From positions 3,038,001 through 3,102,000 of the forward strand of contig NZ_CP071503.1 in the NCBI RefSeq assembly GCF_017354945.1: DNA of 64,000 bases, given 5' to 3'. The notes under the pieces are model-generated. The model ran no database searches, was not told where the DNA came from, and was given only the letters and a program-made list of their open reading frames with translations. Shown here one piece after another: positions 57,169 to 64,000 of the stretch (the first letter of the stretch is position 1; every line of letters starts with the position of its first letter). Source of the stretch: Shewanella avicenniae. GTDB lineage: Bacteria > Pseudomonadota > Gammaproteobacteria > Enterobacterales > Shewanellaceae. The position numbers and the translations under genes were made by a program.

Positions 57169-58047
57169 ATGACCTCAGAATTTCATACCATAGGTCTGAT
57201 TGGTAAACCTCACCATAAGGGCACTAATCAAACACTCAACCGCTTACTGCATTGGTTACACGCAAAAGGTTATGAAGTGCTCGTGGAAGAACGGGTGGCA
57301 AGCGAGCTGGAAGCAAAAGTTGAAGCGGTTGATCTGCTCGAAATCGGCGAACGTTGCCAAATGGCTATAGTGGTCGGTGGTGACGGCAATATGTTGGGCG
57401 CAGCACGAGTGCTGGCACGCTTTGGCATTGCCGTGATCGGGGTTAACCGAGGCAATTTAGGCTTTCTTACCGATTTATCACCCGATGCCTTTGAAGAGCC
57501 GCTCGCCGAAGTGTTGGCGGGCAATTATGAGATTGAACATCGCTTTCTGCTGGAAACCAAAGTCTATCGTCATGGTGAAGTAAAAGCCTGTAATACCGCG
57601 GTAAACGAAGCCGTGCTTCACCCAGGTAAAATCGCCCACATGATTGAATTTGAAGTCTATATTGACGACAGATTTATGTACAGCCAACGCGCCGACGGCA
57701 TGATTGTGTCTACACCAACTGGGTCAACAGCCTATTCGCTGTCCGCCGGTGGCTCGATTTTGACCCCAAATCTGCAAGCATTGATTTTGGTGCCGATGTT
57801 TCCGCACACCCTGTCTTGTCGGCCGATTGTGGTGGATGCCGCCAGCATCATTAAATTGGTGGTTTCACCACACAATGGTGAACCGTTAGAAGTTGGTTGT
57901 GACGGTCATGTCACTTTGGCCGTATTGCCCGGTGATGAAATTATTATTCAGCGCTGCAGTGAGCAGCTAAAGCTGATTCATCCGAAGGGATATAACTACT
58001 TTCACGTGTTAAGAAACAAATTAGGCTGGGGCAGCAAACTGTTCTGA
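57169..58047 (+). CDS. nadK: NAD kinase
   Basis: A 292-residue ATP-NAD kinase. The GGDGN motif ([14 protein letters not shown]), the NE/D motif ([12 protein letters not shown]) and the glycine-rich nucleotide segment [16 protein letters not shown] are present. It supplies NADP(H). The ATG at 57169 gives the family N-terminus ([12 protein letters not shown]); the frame opens 37 codons earlier inside the divergent grpE promoter. It ends in a hairpin terminator. Confidence 0.96.
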   Translation: MTSEFHTIGLIGKPHHKGTNQTLNRLLHWLHAKGYEVLVEERVASELEAKVEAVDLLEIGERCQMAIVVGGDGNMLGAARVLARFGIAVIGVNRGNLGFLTDLSPDAFEEPLAEVLAGNYEIEHRFLLETKVYRHGEVKACNTAVNEAVLHPGKIAHMIEFEVYIDDRFMYSQRADGMIVSTPTGSTAYSLSAGGSILTPNLQALILVPMFPHTLSCRPIVVDAASIIKLVVSPHNGEPLEVGCDGHVTLAVLPGDEIIIQRCSEQLKLIHPKGYNYFHVLRNKLGWGSKLF

Positions 58048-58130
58048 ACCGGCAAATTCTTACAAGTTACCGCCGACTTTAGACACTTTATTACATTTGG
58101 TAACTTTTATTTAAACTTATATTCAAAACT

Positions 58131-58161
58131 AACGTCTCTTTCCTCATTGGAAAGAGACGTT
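58131..58161 (+). terminator. nadK terminator
   Basis: AACGTCTCTTTCC / GGAAAGAGACGTT with a TCATT loop and T tract. Confidence 0.9.
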
Positions 58162-58241
58162 TTTTTATGCTTGCAACTCATTGTTTTTACTTAATTATAT
58201 TACTTATTCAGTATTTACAAATTTAACATTTGCCAAATCAT

Positions 58242-58257
58242 GGTGATCTATATCACA
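58242..58257. promoter_or_regulatory. CRP-like site upstream of the lactate permease gene
   Basis: GGTGA-TCTATA-TCACA matches the CRP consensus TGTGA-N6-TCACA with one mismatch. It is 370 nt upstream of lctP in a 578-nt AT-rich leader region (58048-58625) that holds no coding sequence. Confidence 0.5.
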
Positions 58258-58493
58258 TTAGCGGTTTGTGATAGATGGCAAACTTTGCATCACGAATGAA
58301 AAAAACAGATCACTTTATTGCTAAAACAAGCTTAATAATGCCAATAAATAGATTTGCAGCATGAGCATTCATCTAACTATTCAATAACAGAATTATTCGC
58401 CAAGATTTTATGAGACTTATGTCACATTCGCTGTTTTTCAGTTTTCGCTTAAGTTCTCATTGGTTAAAACTACCTTAATTCCCCCCTAGCAAG

Positions 58494-58507
58494 ATGATCC
58501 AGATCAT
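58494..58507. promoter_or_regulatory. Short palindrome upstream of lctP
   Basis: ATGATC-CA-GATCAT is a perfect inverted repeat with 2-nt centre, 120 nt upstream of the lctP start. It is a candidate operator; the regulator is unknown. Confidence 0.35.
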
Positions 58508-58625
58508 GATGATGTGAGCGGAATTGATAAAGATTATGCTGAATTAAAAAAATGACCGGCAGTTGTATGTGGGGAAGCCGGCAAACATCACAACTAAAAA
58601 GCAACATGAACAAAAAGAGGCAAAA

Positions 58626-60269
58626 ATGACCTTTCTGCAACTAATAGCAAGTCTCAGCCCAGTAATTAGCGTCATGCTGTTCCTGGTTTTATTGCGCTTA
58701 CCAGCATCTAAAGCTATGCCGATTTCTGCAGTGATTACCGCACTTGCAGCAGTCTTTGTTTGGCACATGGACACTAACATGCTTGCCGCATCTGTGGTCG
58801 AAGGTTTGTTGTCAGCGATTACTCCGCTGACCATCATCTTTGGCGCAGTATTCCTGCTCAACACGCTTAAATATTCAGGTGCGATGGACACCATTCGCGC
58901 CGGTTTCACTAACATCAGTGCTGACGCTCGGGTGCAAGTGATTATCATCTGTTGGCTGTTTGGTGCCTTTATTGAAGGTTCTGCTGGCTTCGGTACACCT
59001 GCCGCAATCGGCGCACCGTTGTTGGTGTTACTGGGCATTCCACCCGTTGCTGCCGCAGTTGTTGCCCTGATTGCTGACTCTGTCTGTGTATCGTTCGGTG
59101 CGATTGGTCTGCCAGTTACCTTTGGTATGAAACAAGGTCTGATCCAAAACGGTACCAGCATGGCCAGCAGCTACTTTGACGCTCACGGCGGTAGCTTCGA
59201 CGGTTATGCGCAGTTCATCGCTCACCATATGATCACTATGGACTTGATTACAGGTTCATTGATCCCATTAGTTATGGTTGCAGTGTTGACTGGCTTTTTT
59301 GGTCGCAACAAATCGTTTAAAGAAGGTTTGGCGGTGTGGAAATTTGCCCTGTTCGCCGGTTTAGCCTTCACTGTACCAGCCTGGACCATCAACTACTTCG
59401 CCGGTCCTGAATTCCCATCGGTTATCGGTTCATTGATCGGTATGGCGATTGTGATCCCAGTGGCGAAAAAAGGGCTGCTGTTGCCTAAAACACCATGGAA
59501 CGACTTTGCTGAGAATGACAATAATGCCGATGCAGGTCTGCATACCGAAGTGCGTTTTTCTCAGTTAGCAGCGTGGTCTCCTTATTTGATCATGGCGGCA
59601 CTGTTGGTATTGTCACGCGTGGTAACCCCATTAAAAGCGTGGTTGAGCAGCTTTAACATCAACATCACGGGTATTATGGGCACCAGCCTTAAAGCAAGTT
59701 TTGCCACCTTCTACGCACCGGGTATTTTCTTCGTCGCCGTGTGTATCCTTGGCTTCTTCCTATTCAGAATGAACGCTCAAGCGATTAAAACGTCTGTTGG
59801 CGTATCATGTAAGTCAATGATCCCAACTATTATTTCACTAGGCGCATCAGTGCCTATGGTTAAAATCTTCCTTAACTCAGGGACTAACGATGCGGATCTG
59901 TCTTCAATGCCAGTCGCATTGGCACAAATGTTAGGCTCATCACTGGGCTCAGTATGGGAATGGGTATCACCTATCGTAGGTATCTTCGGTGCCTTCCTGT
60001 CAGGTAGTGCCACCTTCTCTAACATGATGTTCTCTGGGTTACAGTACAGTGTTGCCGAAAATATCGGCGGCAATCACACCATCTTCCTTGCACTTCAGGG
60101 CATGGGCGCTAACGCCGGTAACATGTTGTGCGTGATGAACGTTGTGGCAGCGGCTACCGTGGTAGGTATGGCTGGTCGCGAGTCTGAAATCATCCGTAAA
60201 ACTATGCCGGTAGCAATCTGCTATGCACTTCTGGCTGGTACTATCGCCTTCGTTTGGGGCGGTTACTAA
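58626..60269 (+). CDS. lctP: L-lactate/D-lactate permease
   Basis: A 547-residue lactate permease (LctP/LldP family) with about 13 membrane segments. GAFIEGSAGFGTPAAIGAP and FLSGSATFSNMMFSGLQYSVAEN are the family signatures. It imports lactate (and perhaps glycolate) with protons. The ATG at 58626 has AGAGGC upstream. It is followed by the D-lactate dehydrogenase gene dld-II and the lldE gene, the lactate locus known from Shewanella. Confidence 0.95.
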   Translation: MTFLQLIASLSPVISVMLFLVLLRLPASKAMPISAVITALAAVFVWHMDTNMLAASVVEGLLSAITPLTIIFGAVFLLNTLKYSGAMDTIRAGFTNISADARVQVIIICWLFGAFIEGSAGFGTPAAIGAPLLVLLGIPPVAAAVVALIADSVCVSFGAIGLPVTFGMKQGLIQNGTSMASSYFDAHGGSFDGYAQFIAHHMITMDLITGSLIPLVMVAVLTGFFGRNKSFKEGLAVWKFALFAGLAFTVPAWTINYFAGPEFPSVIGSLIGMAIVIPVAKKGLLLPKTPWNDFAENDNNADAGLHTEVRFSQLAAWSPYLIMAALLVLSRVVTPLKAWLSSFNINITGIMGTSLKASFATFYAPGIFFVAVCILGFFLFRMNAQAIKTSVGVSCKSMIPTIISLGASVPMVKIFLNSGTNDADLSSMPVALAQMLGSSLGSVWEWVSPIVGIFGAFLSGSATFSNMMFSGLQYSVAENIGGNHTIFLALQGMGANAGNMLCVMNVVAAATVVGMAGRESEIIRKTMPVAICYALLAGTIAFVWGGY

Positions 60270-60294
60270 CAGCTGACTGAACAATAATGCGTGA

Positions 60295-60317
60295 GCGGAA
60301 ACCAATGTAGTTTCCGC
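60295..60317 (+). other. Hairpin between lctP and dld-II
   Basis: GCGGAAAC / GTTTCCGC with a 7-nt loop, in the 83-nt gap between the two genes. It lacks a T tract, so it may set mRNA stability or relative expression instead of ending transcription. Confidence 0.5.
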
Positions 60318-60352
60318 CAATTCAGTGAGTTCAATGTATAAAGAGATGCATT

Positions 60353-63157
60353 ATGTCTATTAATTATCAAGCCGTAGTACAGGACTTGCGTCATTCTCTG
60401 GGGGAAAGCGCAGTTAGTGATGATCCAGTTCGTCGTTTTGCCTGGTCTACCGACGCCAGTTATTTTCGTATAGTGCCAGAAGTGGTGGTGCACGCTGAGA
60501 ATCTGGATCAAGTCAAACAAACCTTAGCTGTAGCAAGAAAACACAAAGCTCCTGTTACCTTCCGTGCCGCCGGTACCAGCTTGTCAGGACAAGCCATTGG
60601 TGAAGGCATTTTATTGATGTTGGGCTTTGATGGTTTCCGCACCTTGAATATCAACGAGGATGCTTCAGCCATTACCTTAGGCGCAGCGATTATTGGTAGT
60701 GATGCCAACGCCGCACTTAAAAAATTCAACAAGAAAATCGGCCCAGACCCCGCCACGCTGACCTCTGCTATGGTCGGTGGTATCTATTCTAACAACGCCT
60801 CAGGCATGTGCTGTGGTACTGCACAAAACAGCTATCAAACCGTTAAGTCGGTGAAGTTAGTGTTAGCCGACGGCACTGAGTTAGATACCGGCAATGAAGC
60901 CTCTAAAGCAGTGTTCCGTGAAACTCACGCTAACCTGCTCGAGCAAGTGAAACAACTGGGTGAAATGGCGCGTGGCAACGAAGCGTTAGCTGCTCGTATC
61001 CGTAAAAAATACGCCATTAAAAACACCACAGGTTACAGCCTCAATGCGCTGGTCGATTTTGAAGATCCATTCGATATCATCGAGCACTTGATGGTGGGTG
61101 CTGAAGGCACCTTGGCCTTTGTGAACGAAGTGACCTATCACACCGTTATTGAAGCCAAGTACAAAGCCTCTGCCATGGCGGTATTCTTCAACATGGAAGA
61201 CGCTGCGCGCGCGATTCCACCGATTATCGGTGAAAGCGTGGCTGCGGCTGAACTGCTCGACTGGGCATCGATTAAAGCGGTAACCGGTAAGCCAGGCATG
61301 CCTGATTGGATCGGTTCACTGCCAGAAGGCTCAGCGATTCTGCTGATTGAATCCCGCTCAGATGATGAAGCTACGTTAGAAAGCTACACCAAAGATGTGA
61401 TTGAAAAATTAGCATTTTTGGAAACTGAACGTCCTATCACCTTCAGTAAAGACCCTGCGGTTTACGGTAAATACTGGGCGATGCGTTCTGGCTTATTCCC
61501 GATCATTGGTGGCGCACGTCCAAAAGGCACGTCAGTGATCATTGAAGACGTGGCCTTTGAAGTTGAACACTTGGCTAACGCCGCCCATGATCTGACCGAA
61601 CTGTTCCACAAACATGGTTATCATGAAGGGGTAATTTACGGCCACGCGTTGGCAGGTAACTTCCACTTTATCATTACCCCAACCTTTGCGACCCAAGACG
61701 ATATCACCCGTTTCCATAACTTTATGGATGACGTGGCGGATATGGTGATCAACAAGTACGACGGCTCAATGAAAGCTGAGCACGGTACTGGTCGCGCTGT
61801 AGCACCGTTTGTGGAAGCTGAATGGGGCACTGATGCCTACACCCTGATGAAGAGCATCAAGCAAGTATTCGACCCAGAAGGCTTGCTCAACCCCGGGGTT
61901 ATCCTCAACGACGATAAAAACGTCCACATTAAAAACATTAAACCATGTCCAGTGGTTGATGATTTTGTTGACCGTTGTATCGAATGTGGTTTCTGCGAAA
62001 AAACTTGCCCTACCTCAGCATTGAACCTGACGCCACGTCAACGTATTGCGACCTTGCGTGAAATCTCACGTTTGGAAAGCAGCGGTGACAAAGAAGGCGC
62101 AGAGAAGATGCGTGCTGCGGCTAAATACGATGTAGTGGATACCTGTGCCGCCTGTCAGCTGTGTACCATTGCCTGTCCAGTGGATAACAGCATGGGCAAT
62201 CTGGTGCGTAAACTGCGTACACCGTATATCACCAGTACCCAACAAAAAGTGCTCGATTTCCAAGCCAATAACTGGGGCGCGGTTAACCAAGCACTGGCAA
62301 CTGGATTTAATATCCTCAACGTACTGCACAAAGTGACGGGCGATAGCATCACCGGTGGCTTGATGAAAGCTGGCCGCATGATCTCAAGTGAAGTGCCTTA
62401 CTGGAACCCAGATTTTCCAAAAGGCGGTAACTTGCCACAACCTTCTGCGCCTGTGGCAGGTCAACCAAGCGTGATTTACTTTGCAGCTTGCGGCGGCCGT
62501 ACCTTTGGTAAGACCCCACAAGACCCAGATGATCGTACCCTGCCAGATGTGACCGTTGCATTATTAGAACGTGCTGGCTTTAACGTGATCACTCCACCGA
62601 AGACTCGTAGCCTGTGCTGCGGTCAGATGTGGGAATCTAAAGGCGACTTCAAAAACGCCGATGGCAAACGTGATGAGCTGATTGGGGTACTGCGTGACAT
62701 CTCTAATAACGGTCAAATCCCGATTGTGATTGATGCGTTGTCATGTACTTATCGCACTCTGACAGGCAACCCTGAGTTCAAGATCCTCGACTTAGTGGAT
62801 TTCATTCACGATGAAGTGATGCCAAAGCTCACCATCAAGAAGAAATCTACCGTAGCGCTGCACTTAGGCTGTTCAGCTCGTAAGATGCACATTGAGCCGA
62901 AGATGGAAGCTATTGCGGCAGCCTGCTCAAGCAATATCGTGCGTCCTGAAGGCATTGTCTGTTGTGGTTACGCCGGTGAAAAAGGTTTGTACAAGCCTGA
63001 AATCAACGAAACTGCGCTGCGTAACATCAAGAAACTGCTGCCTGCAGAAGCCAAAGAAGGCTACTACGCTAACCGCATGTGTGAAGTTGGCTTAAGCCAT
63101 CACAGCGGCATTTCGTATCGCCATCTAGCTTACCTGCTGGAAGAGTGCACTCGCTAA
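60353..63157 (+). CDS. dld: FAD/Fe-S D-lactate dehydrogenase (quinone), Dld-II type
   Basis: A 934-residue respiratory D-lactate dehydrogenase of the type characterised in Shewanella oneidensis (Dld-II), not related to E. coli Dld. Residues about 40-270 form the FAD-binding PCMH domain (VTFRAAGTSLSGQAIGEG, GGIYSNNASGMCCG); a C-terminal FAD-oxidase cap follows (KAEHGTGRAVAPFVE, FDPEGLLNPGVIL). Two 4Fe-4S motifs are CIECGFCEKTCP and CAACQLCTIACP near residues 543-605. The end has two CCG domains (AACGGRTFG, LCCGQMWES, CCGYAGEKG). It converts D-lactate to pyruvate and passes electrons to quinone. Confidence 0.95.
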   Translation: MSINYQAVVQDLRHSLGESAVSDDPVRRFAWSTDASYFRIVPEVVVHAENLDQVKQTLAVARKHKAPVTFRAAGTSLSGQAIGEGILLMLGFDGFRTLNINEDASAITLGAAIIGSDANAALKKFNKKIGPDPATLTSAMVGGIYSNNASGMCCGTAQNSYQTVKSVKLVLADGTELDTGNEASKAVFRETHANLLEQVKQLGEMARGNEALAARIRKKYAIKNTTGYSLNALVDFEDPFDIIEHLMVGAEGTLAFVNEVTYHTVIEAKYKASAMAVFFNMEDAARAIPPIIGESVAAAELLDWASIKAVTGKPGMPDWIGSLPEGSAILLIESRSDDEATLESYTKDVIEKLAFLETERPITFSKDPAVYGKYWAMRSGLFPIIGGARPKGTSVIIEDVAFEVEHLANAAHDLTELFHKHGYHEGVIYGHALAGNFHFIITPTFATQDDITRFHNFMDDVADMVINKYDGSMKAEHGTGRAVAPFVEAEWGTDAYTLMKSIKQVFDPEGLLNPGVILNDDKNVHIKNIKPCPVVDDFVDRCIECGFCEKTCPTSALNLTPRQRIATLREISRLESSGDKEGAEKMRAAAKYDVVDTCAACQLCTIACPVDNSMGNLVRKLRTPYITSTQQKVLDFQANNWGAVNQALATGFNILNVLHKVTGDSITGGLMKAGRMISSEVPYWNPDFPKGGNLPQPSAPVAGQPSVIYFAACGGRTFGKTPQDPDDRTLPDVTVALLERAGFNVITPPKTRSLCCGQMWESKGDFKNADGKRDELIGVLRDISNNGQIPIVIDALSCTYRTLTGNPEFKILDLVDFIHDEVMPKLTIKKKSTVALHLGCSARKMHIEPKMEAIAAACSSNIVRPEGIVCCGYAGEKGLYKPEINETALRNIKKLLPAEAKEGYYANRMCEVGLSHHSGISYRHLAYLLEECTR

Positions 63158-63167
63158 AATCCGCATA

Positions 63168-63193
63168 AAAAGAGGAGCTTCGGCTCCTCTTTT
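63168..63193 (+). terminator. dld-II terminator
   Basis: AAAAGAGGAGC / GCTCCTCTTTT closed by a stable UUCG tetraloop, 10 nt after the stop codon. Confidence 0.92.
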
Positions 63194-63288
63194 CATTTAT
63201 GCAAATTGCAATTTTACAGCACGCAATATTATTTATTTAAATCATTATATTTCAATATGTTACAACCTTACCAAAAATGCAAAAATCA

Positions 63289-63311
63289 GCTTAATCATTT
63301 ACTGATTAAGC
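63289..63311. promoter_or_regulatory. Perfect palindrome upstream of lldE
   Basis: GCTTAATCA-TTTAC-TGATTAAGC has 9-bp perfect arms and no T tract. It is 137 nt upstream of lldE and about 95 nt beyond the dld-II terminator, suited to an operator for the lldE operon. Confidence 0.5.
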
Positions 63312-63447
63312 ACTTTAGCAAACGGACTTAAAGGGTTATATTCAACAGCGTATTGCGCTAAAACCGTTCAAAAAATCGAGCAGTGAACACACTGCCATCA
63401 GCAATACAGACGCTTCTTGTCGTGTAAAAGCACTTAAGGAAATAACC

Positions 63448-64000
63448 ATGAAAATTGCATTATTCATTCCCTGCTTGGTGAATCAATTAATGCCTCAAGT
63501 GGCAATTGCTACCTTAGAATTGTTGGAAAAATTGGGGCATCAAGTGATTCTACCTAAGGGACAAACCTGTTGCGGTCAGCCGATGACTAACTCAGGTTGT
63601 TTCAATGAAGCTCGCAGCACTGTGCTGAAACTATTAAACGCTTTTAAAGGCGTTGAGTGTGACGCCATTGTTTGCCCAGCAGCCTCTTGCTTGGTGGCTG
63701 CGAAAGAAAACTTTCACGAGTTTGATGATTCGCCCGAAGCACAAGCGGTAATCAATAAGCTCTATGAACTGACTGAGTTCCTCCACGATGTGGCACCTGT
63801 CGAGCAGTTTACTCGACCATTTCCACATAAAGTCAGCATGCAGATGTCCTGCCACGGCCTGCGGATGTTAACCCTCGCCAAAGCCAGCGAACTGATGTCA
63901 CCGGGCTACAACAAGCTCGAAGCCTTGCTGAATAAAGTACCGAATATTGAAGTGGTTTACCCAGAGCCGCATGATGAATGCTGTGGTTTTGGTGGTACCT
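63448..64000 (+). CDS. lldE: L-lactate dehydrogenase complex subunit LldE/LutA (partial)
   Basis: The first 184 residues of a CCG-domain protein; the gene runs off the window. The N-terminus MKIALFIPCLVNQLMPQVAI is typical of LldE/LutA. CCG motifs are TCCGQPMTNSGC, SCHGLRML and the start of ECCGFGGT. With LldF and LldG (expected next) it forms the Fe-S L-lactate oxidase described in Shewanella and Bacillus. It has its own promoter region, because dld-II ends in a strong terminator; AAGGA precedes the ATG. Confidence 0.93.
   Translation, partial: MKIALFIPCLVNQLMPQVAIATLELLEKLGHQVILPKGQTCCGQPMTNSGCFNEARSTVLKLLNAFKGVECDAIVCPAASCLVAAKENFHEFDDSPEAQAVINKLYELTEFLHDVAPVEQFTRPFPHKVSMQMSCHGLRMLTLAKASELMSPGYNKLEALLNKVPNIEVVYPEPHDECCGFGGT

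Noticed and set aside
1-64000. CRISPR arrays, insertion sequences, prophage genes, tRNA or rRNA genes
   Set aside because: I looked for regularly spaced repeats, transposase or integrase motifs, and cloverleaf or rRNA sequence, and saw none.

Overview
This window is a chromosomal segment of a gammaproteobacterium that looks like Shewanella. The evidence is gene content and order: a liuR-liuABCDE-atoDA leucine/isovalerate operon with a divergent propionyl-CoA synthetase gene, gnd and menA close by, and an lctP / Dld-II / LldE lactate locus. Housekeeping blocks have the usual gammaproteobacterial order (ileS-lspA-fkpB-ispH, ribF, murJ, rpsT; rcsF-trmO-proS; grpE/nadK; ybaY-tesB). No species call is made. 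I see no insertion sequence, prophage, CRISPR array, tRNA or rRNA, and base composition is fairly even, so this reads as core genome with some lineage-specific genes.

Layout. 1-5.3 kb: the end of a chemotaxis receptor, ybaY-tesB, an MFE-2-like SDR, menA and gnd. 5.4-16.1 kb: catabolism of branched-chain amino acids (prpE, liuR, liuABCDE, atoDA). 16.2-22.1 kb: small unknown genes, a GNAT, a DUF554 membrane protein, two exported proteins of unknown role, yaaA and an AGCS transporter. 22.4-29.1 kb: phosphoketolase, an OmpA-family porin-like protein, transaldolase and Pgi. 29.2-37.4 kb: ispH, fkpB, lspA, ileS, ribF, murJ and rpsT. 37.4-45.7 kb: a HlyU-like regulator, an M28 peptidase, a FUSC-like membrane protein, tdk, an M3 peptidase, and an NhaC-type lysine transporter behind a lysine riboswitch. 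45.7-48.1 kb: etfBA and an H-NS-type gene. 48.2-52.6 kb: a two-gene exported amidohydrolase operon. 52.6-58.0 kb: rcsF-trmO-acetyltransferase-proS, grpE and nadK. 58.6-64 kb: lactate permease, D-lactate dehydrogenase Dld-II and the start of lldE.

How the genes work together. LiuA passes electrons to EtfBA, and the promoter regions of liuR/prpE and etfB both carry a TTTACG..ACGTAAA-type site expected for LiuR. The etfB region also carries a TTCAAAC-N4-GTTT(T)AA palindrome resembling the PsrA fatty-acid operator, so ETF supply appears tied to both leucine and fatty-acid oxidation. Acetyl-CoA and acetoacetate from the liu/ato pathway, phosphoketolase products and lactate oxidation all feed central carbon metabolism.

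No clear new multi-gene system is visible. The most interesting leads are the amidohydrolase operon, in which two of three amidohydrolase-like domains have lost the metal-binding HxH; a ClpP/crotonase-like lipoprotein lacking the expected serine; the lysine riboswitch; the paired operators upstream of etfB; and an RcsF homologue.
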